From contig CAZJXN010000003.1 of assembly GCA_964549655.1 (NCBI GenBank), positions 1 to 64,000 on the forward strand: 64,000 nucleotides of DNA, in the 5' to 3' direction. The notes under the pieces were generated by a model. It searched no databases. It saw nothing but the letters and a program-made list of their open reading frames with translations, and was not told where the DNA came from. Origin of the DNA: JADJNW01 sp964549655 (GTDB lineage: Bacteria; Bacteroidota; Bacteroidia; Chitinophagales; Saprospiraceae). Below, in pieces: positions 52,460 to 60,540 of this stretch (position 1 is its first letter; the number at the start of each line of letters is the position of its first letter). A program made the translations under genes and the position numbers.

Positions 52460-54124
52460 ATGTCTAAGCTTAAAAATTTAATTCTATTTATTACATCCAG
52501 TTTGTATTTATGTAATGGTTTTGCGCAAGTAGGAAATATCTATGATTCTGGTGGTCCAATCATGCCAGAGCAAGCCGCTTATGATGTCACTTTTTATGAT
52601 TTGAATGTGCAGGTTTTCCCGGATGTACAACGCATTGAAGGCATGGTACGCACGGAGGCAAACGTGGTGCAGCCGATGTATTGGTTCGTATTGGACTTAG
52701 ATACGTTGTTGAAAATCAGTGGGATTTGGGAAATTGACAAAGCGAAAAAACGAGTCGCGCTTACCTATCGGCGCAAAAGTGGCAGAATCTGGATTGACCT
52801 GAATCGCACGCGCCAAGCTGGGGAACGACTGACGATAGAGGTAGCTTATGATGGCAAGCCACGCCCTGCACCACAAGCCCCGTGGCAAGGTGGTTTTAGC
52901 TGGGAAAAGACGAGCCAAGGTGCGCATTGGATTGCTACAACTTGTCAGAGTGAGGGTGCAGATATTTGGTGGCCCGTAAAAGACCATGTGTCCGATGAGC
53001 CGGATTCCATGCGCTTGCACGTGCGCGTACCCGACCCGCTGGTCGTTGCTTCCAATGGAAAACTTACGCGCACCGAAAAAAATAATGACAACACCAGCAC
53101 CTATCATTGGCTCATTTCTACGCCGATTAATGTATATAATGTGGCTTTGAATATTGCGCCGTACCGCACAATTGAAGATAAATTTACAAGTGTGGCGGGC
53201 GAGACCTTTCCGATTGTATTTTATGTATTGCCGGAGGATTATGAAAAAGGGCAGAAATTCTTTCCACAGATTGCGCAGCAGCTTCGTTTTTTTGAAAAAT
53301 TTTGCGGCCCTTATCCCTTTCGGATAGATAAATATGGCGCGGTGCAAACGCCTCATCTCGGTATGGAACACCAAAGTATTATTGCTTATGGTGCAAATTT
53401 CGATAATGGTGCGATGACCGGCGGAAAAGATTGGGGTTTCGATGCTTTGCATCAGCATGAGTTGTCGCACGAGTGGTGGGGCAATCTTATGACCAACTCC
53501 GATTGGCATGATATGTGGTTGCACGAGGGTTTCGGCTCATATATGCAGCCGCTTTACACCGAACAATTGTTTGGCAAAGAAAAATACCGAGAGTATATGC
53601 GCTCGCAACGCAATTTTAGCAATACCTTGACCGTAGCACCCCGCGAGTCCAAAACGGCAGATGAAATCTATCGCGCCCCGATTTACTCCAAAGGTTCTTG
53701 GATATTGCACAATTTGCGTTTTCTACTTGGTGATGACGCTTTTTTTCGCGCTTTGCGGCGCATGGCGTATCCTGACCCGGCGATGGAAAAGATAACCACC
53801 GGTCGTCAAACGCGCTTTGCTTCAACCGACGATTTCTTACACATTTGTGAAAAAGAATCCGGTCAGAAACTCGACTGGTTTTTTGAAGTGTATTTGCGAC
53901 AGCCTGCCTTGCCTAAGTTGTATTCTAAAATTGAAAATAATACGATCACGTTGCGTTGGGAAGCACCCAATGGTTTGCCTTTTACGATGCCAGTAGAAAT
54001 AGAATTTGGAAAAAAAAGACAGCGCGTGGAAATTCCAAAACAAGGGATTACGCTTCCGTTTGAAAAAGGCGTACAACCTGTGGTAGACCCGGATGGGTGG
54101 TTGTTGTTTGAAATTGGAAGGTAG
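52460..54124 (+). CDS. M1 family metallopeptidase
   Basis: About 554 residues: signal peptide (1-21, CNGFAQ), an N-terminal beta domain (about 40-230), and a gluzincin catalytic domain with HELSHEWWG (zinc ligands near H333 and H337) and the third ligand in LHEGFGSYM. It ends with a short beta domain rather than the long C-terminal domain of PepN. An exported aminopeptidase that trims peptides in the periplasm or outside. ATG 52460 begins the signal peptide; a GGTGAT repeat starts at the stop. Confidence 0.93.
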   Translation: MSKLKNLILFITSSLYLCNGFAQVGNIYDSGGPIMPEQAAYDVTFYDLNVQVFPDVQRIEGMVRTEANVVQPMYWFVLDLDTLLKISGIWEIDKAKKRVALTYRRKSGRIWIDLNRTRQAGERLTIEVAYDGKPRPAPQAPWQGGFSWEKTSQGAHWIATTCQSEGADIWWPVKDHVSDEPDSMRLHVRVPDPLVVASNGKLTRTEKNNDNTSTYHWLISTPINVYNVALNIAPYRTIEDKFTSVAGETFPIVFYVLPEDYEKGQKFFPQIAQQLRFFEKFCGPYPFRIDKYGAVQTPHLGMEHQSIIAYGANFDNGAMTGGKDWGFDALHQHELSHEWWGNLMTNSDWHDMWLHEGFGSYMQPLYTEQLFGKEKYREYMRSQRNFSNTLTVAPRESKTADEIYRAPIYSKGSWILHNLRFLLGDDAFFRALRRMAYPDPAMEKITTGRQTRFASTDDFLHICEKESGQKLDWFFEVYLRQPALPKLYSKIENNTITLRWEAPNGLPFTMPVEIEFGKKRQRVEIPKQGITLPFEKGVQPVVDPDGWLLFEIGR

Positions 54125-54150
54125 GGGTGATTTGGTGGTGGGTGATACGC
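54122..54150 (+). repeat. GGGGTGATT repeat at the M1 stop
   Basis: The stop TAG opens GGGGTGATTTGGTGGTGGG and TGATAC. GGTGAT family, in the gene's direction. Confidence 0.65.
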
Positions 54151-54164
54151 TTCTGAAGTACTCA

Positions 54165-54200
54165 AACTGCAAACTGTCTATTACTCACTGCCTACTTATT
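54165..54200 (-). repeat. GGCAGTA-type repeat downstream of the 54261 gene
   Basis: Plus-strand words AAACTGCAAACTGTC and ACTCACTGCCTACTTATT, i.e. AGTAGGCAGTGAGT on the minus strand, 61 bases after the stop of the minus-strand gene. Confidence 0.6.
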
Positions 54201-54260
54201 TAACTCTGCCTTTAATCCATGCGTCCAGTTCTCCTTTTTTTTCTAATTGGAGCCATTTTT

Positions 54261-54701
54261 CTATTTTTTATTAGCAGCGACTCCGCCGAGTTCGTACACT
54301 TTTAAAACCGAGCGAATACCCGCCGTATTGAGCTTGGCTTTGTCCGTTGTCGTTGGATTTTGTAATTGATATTTTGCCCAACCTGCCATAAAAACCAACA
54401 ATAATTCCGGCGCCGTATCTGTAAAATCAGCAATATGTTTCTGCAATTCGACCGTCACCTTTGCACTTCCAACCAGCCATTGCAATAAAAAAGTACCAGT
54501 TTGTTTGCGTTTTTCGGCTTCTTCTTGTAGCGGTATAGATTCCAACCAGTTTGCAGCAGCTATCACCGTTGGTTCGTATCGCGTATAATCTCCTTGTGTT
54601 TGAAGACTTACGTCCATTGGTACTTCAAAATTTTGCGCGACTACCAGGTTACAAGTAGAAAGCAATAAAAGAAATAAGAGTAGACAATTTTGGTTTTTCA
54701 T
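54261..54701 (-). CDS. exported hypothetical protein
   Basis: About 146 residues: signal peptide (1-22, LVVAQ) and a mostly helical mature part of about 120 residues (WLESIPLQEEAEKRK, GTFLLQWLVG, TDTAPELLLVFMAGWAKYQL). No known domain. ATG 54701 starts the signal; the longer frame from a TTG at 54827 includes non-protein-like sequence. Function unknown. Confidence 0.7.
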   Translation of the reverse strand: MKNQNCLLLFLLLLSTCNLVVAQNFEVPMDVSLQTQGDYTRYEPTVIAAANWLESIPLQEEAEKRKQTGTFLLQWLVGSAKVTVELQKHIADFTDTAPELLLVFMAGWAKYQLQNPTTTDKAKLNTAGIRSVLKVYELGGVAANKK

Positions 54702-55105
54702 CACCGGTCTTTTTTCTATAACCGTGTTGAATGTAGAATGTTGTAGCAAATAACTTGCAAAGTGACTGATTTCTTGGTGAATATACCTTCCCGTTATTAG
54801 ACAAAAAGACCAAAATATATTTTCCAAAAAAACTACTTATTTTCTGCTCTTTTGAAAAATAATTAAAAATAGCCTTTAAAAAATATAAAATATTTATTAT
54901 TTAGATTAATTTTTTAAAATTTATGCGATAGCAGTGAATGAAATATAATTTTCGTTGTACTTTTAGCCGTTCCTTGATGCGAAATCTTTCCCCAGCTTCC
55001 CCAGCAAATAGAATATACTCCCCAAGTCAAAAAAATTGAATTATAAGATTGTAGCATAAATTCAAATCGTTTTATAACACACACTTAAAACCCACGTGTT
55101 GGGTT

Positions 55106-55261
55106 ACGCCTTACCAACTGGGTTGGCTCAAAAATGGGGCATTCAGCGCTTACGCATTTTATCTAACGGGGCAGAATTTAATCACGATTGCCAATTACAC
55201 AGGCCTTGATCCAGAATTGACCGGTACGGCTTCAACGCAATTGACGCAAGGAATTGAATCT
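55106..55261 (+). pseudogene. C-terminal remnant of a SusC-type TonB-dependent transporter
   Basis: One frame encodes about 52 residues with the typical near-C-terminal SusC pattern: GWLKNGAFSAYAFYL, GQNLITIANYTGLDPEL, then TQLTQGIES. The real SusC end (G-x-YP-x-A-R ... LNLTF) is missing; after GIES the frame runs straight into a terminator hairpin. There is no start codon or upstream domain. So a SusC gene once stood here, before the GH30 gene, and was lost apart from this piece. The rest of the gap 54702-55367 is AT-rich and shows nothing else. Confidence 0.7.
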
Positions 55262-55268
55262 TTACTGC

Positions 55269-55306
55269 AAAAGCTGTCAAAAAATTTATTTTTGGCAGCT
55301 TTTTTT
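55269..55306 (+). terminator. Rho-independent terminator after the SusC remnant
   Basis: AAAGCTGTCAAAAA, short loop, TTTTTGGCAGCTTT followed by a T run: a 14-bp stem with one mismatch, ending 62 bases before the GH30 ATG. Confidence 0.75.
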
Positions 55307-55367
55307 GTATCCTGTGCTGTCAAAAGTTTGTAACTTCTGGCGTATAATATTTTAAACTAAAATTGTC

Positions 55368-56795
55368 ATGCGTAATCTTCTATACTATTTATCAGTATTA
55401 TTAATCATTACAAGCTGTACAAAATCCTCGAACGATACAGATTCAATCGCTGATACATCTGCCGACATCTGGCTCACGACAGGCGATAGCCTTACTATAT
55501 TGTCAAAAGTAGCAACACTCCCATTTCAAGACAGTGGAAAAGCCTCCGAAAATATCATTCAAATTGACGAAAAGCAGACGTTTCAAACGATCCTGGGTTT
55601 TGGCGCTTCCATGACGGGTTCCTCGGCACACGTGCTGACTAAAAATATTGGCGAGGCGAAACGGCAGGAAGTAATGAATTCGCTGTTCAGCAAAGAAAAA
55701 GGGATTGGTTTATCGTATATGCGCATGACCATTGGCGCGTCCGATTTTTCTTCCCACAATTATAGTTACAACGACCCTCCAGGTGGTAAATTTGATGCAA
55801 ACTTAGAAGCGTTTTCAATAAATGAAGATAAAGATGATGTAATACCACGTATCAAAGAAGCTTTTGTAATAAACAATGATATGGCACTGATGGCAAGCCC
55901 GTGGAGTGCGCCTGCTTTTATGAAAACAACGGGAAATATGATAAAAGGGAAATTAAGACCCGAAGCACAGCCCGTTTTAGCGAATTATTTTGTAAAATTC
56001 ATTAAAGCATTTGAACAGGAGGGCATTCCAATTCAATCCATTACCATTCAAAACGAGCCGGAATTTGAGCCGTCCGGCTATCCCGGAATGTTGATGACGG
56101 CAGAGGAACAGCGCGATTTCATCAAAAATCATCTTGGACCAACGTTTAAAAATAATAATATTTCCAGCAGAATCGTGATATATGACCACAATTGGGATCA
56201 TCCAAATTATCCGCTCACCATTCTGAGCGACCCAAAAGCAAAGCAATACGTGGACGGCTCGGCGTTTCACTGTTATGGCGGTGATGTAAATAGCCAAACG
56301 CTGGTGCATAATACGCATCCTGACAAAAATTTATATTTCACAGAATGTTCTGGCGGCACTTGGAGCGGTTCTTGGCGCGACAATTTGATGTGGAACTTTA
56401 AAAACCTGATTATCGGTAATTTACGCAATTGGCAAATTTGTGTTTTATTATGGAATATCGCATTGGATGAAAAATATGGTCCGCTCAATGGCGGTTGCCC
56501 GACTTGCAGAGGCATCGTGACGGTGCGCACGGACGGCGTTGTCGAACAAAATATTGAATATTACACGTTGGGTCATGTAAGTAAATTCGTACGCAAAGGC
56601 GCAAAAAGGATTTTCTCTACCGATTTGACTGCCAGCAATTTAAATAACGTAGCTTTTATAAATCCCGATGGTTCAAAAGCTTTGATTGTAATGAATGAAA
56701 ATGAAAAACCGCGTTCCATTACATTACAAACAAATAAAGGAAAATTACAATATGATATACCGGCTTATGCTGTGATTACAGTTGCGTGGAAATAA
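55368..56795 (+). CDS. family 30 glycoside hydrolase lipoprotein
   Basis: A 475-residue lipoprotein (lipobox ITSC, C17) of the GH30 family (glucosylceramidase type; related enzymes cut beta-1,6-glucan or xylan). (beta/alpha)8 barrel with the likely acid/base glutamate near 229 (IQNEPEFE) and nucleophile near 325 (YFTECSGG), plus the usual small beta domain at the end. It likely sits on the cell surface and frees sugars. The SusC remnant upstream suggests it is what is left of a polysaccharide utilisation locus. ATG start. Confidence 0.9.
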   Translation: MRNLLYYLSVLLIITSCTKSSNDTDSIADTSADIWLTTGDSLTILSKVATLPFQDSGKASENIIQIDEKQTFQTILGFGASMTGSSAHVLTKNIGEAKRQEVMNSLFSKEKGIGLSYMRMTIGASDFSSHNYSYNDPPGGKFDANLEAFSINEDKDDVIPRIKEAFVINNDMALMASPWSAPAFMKTTGNMIKGKLRPEAQPVLANYFVKFIKAFEQEGIPIQSITIQNEPEFEPSGYPGMLMTAEEQRDFIKNHLGPTFKNNNISSRIVIYDHNWDHPNYPLTILSDPKAKQYVDGSAFHCYGGDVNSQTLVHNTHPDKNLYFTECSGGTWSGSWRDNLMWNFKNLIIGNLRNWQICVLLWNIALDEKYGPLNGGCPTCRGIVTVRTDGVVEQNIEYYTLGHVSKFVRKGAKRIFSTDLTASNLNNVAFINPDGSKALIVMNENEKPRSITLQTNKGKLQYDIPAYAVITVAWK

Positions 56796-56823
56796 TAGCA
56801 GTAGGCGGTTGGCAGTGGGCAGT
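56796..56823 (+). repeat. GGCAGTA repeat directly after the GH30 stop
   Basis: The stop TAA is followed by TAGCAGTAGGCGGTTGGCAG, TGGGCAGT, in the direction of the gene. Confidence 0.75.
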
Positions 56824-56874
56824 CCCTAATTACTTAACAGATAATTTTTAAATAAAGGAATATGTTAGTACGTA

Positions 56875-56920
56875 AACTGCCTACTGAAAACTGCACACTG
56901 CCAACTAAAAATTGCCTACT
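56875..56920 (-). repeat. GGCAGTA repeat, minus orientation
   Basis: AACTGCCTACTGAAAACTG, CACACTGCCAACTAAAAAT, TGCCTACT. Lies beyond the 221-bp element downstream of araA, in araA's direction. Confidence 0.7.
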
Positions 56921-56921
56921 T

Positions 56922-57142
56922 ATGCGAATATCGGGTTAAAAATGGTCAAAAACCCCTTTAAATGAATGGAATTAACCCCGACGGGGTGGCATATTTATAA
57001 AAAAACCGACAAAATTTACTTTGAACCCCAGCGGGGTGACACTATTTGCGTAGAATGTGTCACCCCGTCGGGGTTCAAAACCCGCTGATTGTCAATTGTC
57101 TATAGGTCTATCACCCCTTCGGGGTTAACCCGATATTCGCAT
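56922..57142. mobile_element. 221-bp element with 18-bp terminal inverted repeats
   Basis: Ends: ATGCGAATATCGGGTTAA at 56922-56939 and its exact reverse complement at 57125-57142; the right end touches the araA stop codon. Inside are three CCCCNNCGGGG blocks (near 56975, 57026 and 57113) and a large hairpin: 22-base arms (57021-57042 with 57057-57078, two mismatches) around a 14-base loop. No open frame of note, so no transposase. It fits a non-autonomous element (MITE or REP type) moved in trans, or a structured transcript end. Target duplications were not found. Confidence 0.65.
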
Positions 57143-58635
57143 TACTTATAATAAAGCTCATTCCAGCGCAATTCATTTTTAAATTGATACAAATCCGTTT
57201 TGTCATTTATCAATATATATTCAATACCTGCTATCGCCGCAAAATCTTCTAAATATTCAGCCGTCAAATTTTGACTGTAACAAGTGTGATGCGCTCCACC
57301 CGCCAAAATCCATGCAGCAGCGGCAGTTTTTAAATCTGGTTTCGCACGCCAGAGGACGCGCGCAACAGGCAATTTGGGCAAATCTTCTTCCGGTTTTATC
57401 GCTTCTACTTCATTGACTATCAGTCGAAAACGATTGCCCATATCTATCATCGAAGCATTTAATGCATTTCCTGGAGCGACGTTAAAAACTAAACGCACTG
57501 GGTCTGCTTTGCCTCCAATGCCCAATGGATGAATTTCACAACTCGGTTTTCCATCGGCTATGCTTTCGCAAATTTCCAGCATGTGTGACCCCAGCACTGC
57601 CATGCCATTTGGATGAAAATGATACGTGTAATCTTCCATGAACGAGTTGCCGCCCGGCAAACCCGCTCCCATTACTTTCATCGCTCGCACCAAAGCCGCC
57701 GTTTTCCAATCCCCCTCTGCGCCAAAACCGTAGCCTTCTGCCATCAAACGCTGCACCGCAATCCCCGGTAATTGTACCAGTCCATGTAAATCTTCAAACG
57801 TATCTGTAAAGCCTTTAAAATCATTGGTTTGTAAGAACTGTCGCAAGCCAAGCTCAATTCGAGCAGCTTCGCGTAGAGCATTATGTTGTTCGCCATTTTT
57901 ATGTAAAGAAGTAGTTACATTATATTTTTCGATATAAATAGCCGTTAATTTATCAATTTCTGCATCACTTATTGCATTTATATATTTTACTACCTCACCG
58001 ACGCCGTAGCCATTTACACTATACCCAAATTGCATTTCTGCTTCTACTTTATCCCCTTCAGTCACCGCTACCTGTCGCATATTATCTCCCAGTCGAGCAA
58101 ATTTTGCACCCTGCCAATCGTGCCAAGCCGCAGCAGCTCTACTCCACACGTTGATGCGCGCCACCACTTCCTCGTCTTGCCAGTGTCCAACCACCGCTTT
58201 TCGATTCAATTTCATCCGTGCGCTGATGAAGCCAAACTCGCGGTCGCCATGCGCCGATTGATTCAAATTCATAAAATCCATATCAATAGAAGCCCACGGA
58301 ATATCACGGTTATATTGCGTATGTAAATGTAAAAATGGTTTTTGTAATGATTTCAACCCCCGAATCCACATTTTAGCAGGCGAAAACGTGTGCATCCAGC
58401 AAATCAAACCGATACATTTTTGATTAGAATTAGCATCCAAACACAATTGGTAAATCGCATCGGGCGTGGTCAGAATCGGTTTGAATACAATATTGATGGG
58501 AATTTTGGAATGCTGATCCAATGCTTTTGCAATCTCGGTGGAATGCGCGGCTACTTGTTTGAGGGTCTCTTCGCCGTACAAATGTTGGCTTCCGGTGACG
58601 AACCATAGTTCCAATTCTTTTAAATTAATTAACAT
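57142..58635 (-). CDS. araA: L-arabinose isomerase
   Basis: A 497-residue AraA, converting L-arabinose to L-ribulose. Family motifs: LWFVTGSQHLYGEETL at the start, LHTQYNRDIPW, ARMKLNRKAVVGHW, the metal-site histidines and glutamates in FMEDYTYHF and HMLEICESIADGKPSCEIHPLGIGGK, and the end GGAHHTCYSQ. Length matches the Escherichia coli enzyme (500). Last gene of the araB-araD-HAD-araA run; its stop codon is the right end of the 221-bp element. Confidence 0.97.
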   Translation of the reverse strand: MLINLKELELWFVTGSQHLYGEETLKQVAAHSTEIAKALDQHSKIPINIVFKPILTTPDAIYQLCLDANSNQKCIGLICWMHTFSPAKMWIRGLKSLQKPFLHLHTQYNRDIPWASIDMDFMNLNQSAHGDREFGFISARMKLNRKAVVGHWQDEEVVARINVWSRAAAAWHDWQGAKFARLGDNMRQVAVTEGDKVEAEMQFGYSVNGYGVGEVVKYINAISDAEIDKLTAIYIEKYNVTTSLHKNGEQHNALREAARIELGLRQFLQTNDFKGFTDTFEDLHGLVQLPGIAVQRLMAEGYGFGAEGDWKTAALVRAMKVMGAGLPGGNSFMEDYTYHFHPNGMAVLGSHMLEICESIADGKPSCEIHPLGIGGKADPVRLVFNVAPGNALNASMIDMGNRFRLIVNEVEAIKPEEDLPKLPVARVLWRAKPDLKTAAAAWILAGGAHHTCYSQNLTAEYLEDFAAIAGIEYILINDKTDLYQFKNELRWNELYYK

Positions 58636-58682
58636 GATATTTTCTATTTATCATTTAGTTTTTCTTCCCTTCTGACATTTTT

Positions 58683-58764
58683 TAACCGCAGAGACCGCAG
58701 AGGTTTTCGCAGAGGTCGCTAAGTTTTACATTGCGCTCTTTGCGACCGCTGTGGTTAAAAAAAA
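58683..58764. repeat. ACCGCAGAG dispersed repeat overlapping the HAD gene end
   Basis: AACCGCAGAGACCGCAGAGG, TTTTCGCAGAGGTCGCTAAG, then TTGCGCTCTTTGCGACCG and CTGTGGTTAAAAAA. Near relative at 26524-26573. The minus-strand HAD gene runs into it and ends at 58726. Confidence 0.75.
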
Positions 58765-59400
58765 TGTGGTGAGGGCTGTAAAATCTTTCAAAAAGTCAAT
58801 AACGTTTGAGAAGCGCGCAAATTCTGCCGGCTGATGCGTTGTCGTAATAATATAAGTTGGACAACCCGCTCGCTGCGCCGCTTCTGCGCCCGTCGGTGTA
58901 TCTTCAAAAATGATACAATTTTCTATTGGAATACCCATGTCTATTGCAGCTTTTTCAAAAACTTCCGGGTCAGGTTTACCTTTTGAAACGATTCCAGCGT
59001 GCATAATTGATTTAAAGAAATGTCTAATATTTAAGTTATCTAATACAAAATCCACGTTTTCTATTGGAGCAGCAGTCGCAATTGCCATTGGAATATCGGC
59101 ATCAAAAGCGGCTTGTAATAACTCACTTAATCCATTTACTAATTTTAATTCCGGCAGAAATATTTCCCTATATGCTGCTTCTTTTTCTTGTGAAATTTGT
59201 CGGCGTTCTTCCAAGGAGAAGCGGTCGCCAAATTCGCGTTCCAAGATTTCTTCATTGATGCCATGAATTTTTTTCTTTACCTCTTCGAGTGATAGTTCCA
59301 AACCCAATGCAGCAAGTTTTTTTTGCCAAGCGCGGTGATGGGTCATCATATTATCCACCATCGTGCCGTCCATATCGAAGATTAAGCCTTTGATTTTCAT
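58726..59400 (-). CDS. HAD-family phosphatase (phosphoglucomutase-like)
   Basis: A 224-residue HAD subfamily I protein: nucleophile and acid D9 and D11 in FDMDGTMVD, a helical cap, then AIATAAP, KGKPDPEVFE and IIFEDTPTGAEAA. Similar to beta-phosphoglucomutase and sugar phosphatases. Its place between araA and araD suggests it acts on a pentose phosphate or a side product of arabinose use. The last 12 or so residues (FFLTTAVAKSAM) are coded by a dispersed repeat, so the C-terminus is not ancestral. Confidence 0.85.
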   Translation of the reverse strand: MKIKGLIFDMDGTMVDNMMTHHRAWQKKLAALGLELSLEEVKKKIHGINEEILEREFGDRFSLEERRQISQEKEAAYREIFLPELKLVNGLSELLQAAFDADIPMAIATAAPIENVDFVLDNLNIRHFFKSIMHAGIVSKGKPDPEVFEKAAIDMGIPIENCIIFEDTPTGAEAAQRAGCPTYIITTTHQPAEFARFSNVIDFLKDFTALTTFFLTTAVAKSAM

Positions 59401-59507
59401 ATAAATTTTTTATTGGTAGTTTCAGTATAGTCACTGCCCTTTCTTGCAAGAATGGAATGTTATCAAATTGGAATATCCTACAGAAATGAGCCATTCCATC
59501 GTTTCAC

Positions 59508-60209
59508 TTAACTTTGCCCGTAATATGCGTTCTTTCCATGTTTTCTTTCATAATGTTTTTGAATTAAAGTATCTTTCAGACGCGGCACATCGGGACGAAT
59601 CGTGCAAGAAAGGTACGCCATTTTAGCAATTTCTTCCAAAACAGCACTGTTATAAACTGCTTTTTCTGCCGTTTTTCCCCAAGTGAAAGGCGCGTGATTA
59701 CTCAATAATATCATTTCAACTTCCTGGTATGAATATCCTCGCCGTTCCAATTCATTTATAATTTGAAATCCCGTTTCGTATTCATAATCACCGGCAATCA
59801 TTACATCACTCATTGGCGGCGCGCAAGGAATGTCTACTGTGAGATGGTCAGCGTGCGTAGTTCCCAAAATAGGGATATCCAGTTGTGCTTGCGCCCAAGC
59901 GGTTGCGTAAGTAGAATGCGTGTGTGAAATCGCACCAATTTTGTCCCAATGTTTGTAAAGCACGGCGTGGGTTTTGGTATCAGAAGAAGGGCGTAAATTG
60001 CCTTCTATTACATTTGCATCAAAGTCCATTATAATAATATCATTTGGATGTAATTTTTCATACGGCACACCGGAGGGTTTAATTGCAAATACGGCTTTTT
60101 CTCGATCCACGACACTCACATTCCCAAACGTAAAAAGCACCAGACCGAGCTTGGGTAGTTGCAGATTGGCTTCGTAACAGGCTTCTTTTATGGATTGATA
60201 ATGGCTCAA
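59508..60209 (-). CDS. araD: L-ribulose-5-phosphate 4-epimerase
   Basis: A 233-residue AraD of the class II aldolase fold, making D-xylulose 5-phosphate. Motifs: FGNVSVVDRE, IKPSGVPYEKL, the zinc histidines in SHTHSTYATAWAQ and THADHL, and the end KHGKNAYYGQ. The only fitting start is TTG at 60209 (MSHYQSIKEACYE), which matches the family N-terminus; no in-frame ATG or GTG lies upstream. Between araB and the HAD gene. Confidence 0.96.
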   Translation of the reverse strand: MSHYQSIKEACYEANLQLPKLGLVLFTFGNVSVVDREKAVFAIKPSGVPYEKLHPNDIIIMDFDANVIEGNLRPSSDTKTHAVLYKHWDKIGAISHTHSTYATAWAQAQLDIPILGTTHADHLTVDIPCAPPMSDVMIAGDYEYETGFQIINELERRGYSYQEVEMILLSNHAPFTWGKTAEKAVYNSAVLEEIAKMAYLSCTIRPDVPRLKDTLIQKHYERKHGKNAYYGQS

Positions 60210-60320
60210 TGGTACACTGATTTTTATGATTTTTTAAGGCGAATTATGATTGTCGTTTTGTAATTTATTAGAATTTGAGAGAACTGCTTTATTCAGTATT
60301 TATGCCCTTCTTACACCTCT

Positions 60321-60380
60321 TATCGCATAATTGGAACGCGGATGACGCGGATTTGGCGGATGAACGCGGATTTTTTGCCC
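60321..60380 (+). repeat. CGCGGATGACGCGGATT dispersed repeat (copy 4)
   Basis: CATAATTGGAACGCGGATG, ACGCGGATTTGGCGGATG, AACGCGGATTTTTT. In the araB-araD spacer, opposite to transcription. The rest of that spacer, 60381-60539, holds TGACATCCGACATC and TCTGGCATCT-type words and no gene. Confidence 0.8.
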
Positions 60381-60440
60381 TTTTTTCCATACGTCTTGCA
60401 TTTCTTGACTCACTCATTTTATTTAGTAGTTCAGCTAATC

Positions 60441-60540
60441 TTTATCGCATCTGACATCCGACATCTATTTTGTTAATGATTATTCGGAAAAGTAATACAG
60501 AGTCTGGTATCTGGAATCTTTTTATCTGGCATCTCACTTC
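60441..60540. repeat. CTGGCATCT-type word cluster after the araB stop
   Basis: Words ATCTGACATCCGACATCT, GTCTGGTATCTGGAATC and TTATCTGGCATCTCACTTC in the first 100 bases after the minus-strand araB stop. Related to words at 17781 and 45790. Confidence 0.6.

Noticed and set aside
52697..53524. A 275-codon minus-strand open frame inside the M1 peptidase gene
   Set aside because: Fully opposite a conserved gene with all zinc motifs; the translation has no domain, signal or sensible hydrophobic pattern.
56922..57142. Insertion sequence
   Set aside because: It has inverted ends but no transposase frame, so it can only be a non-autonomous element.
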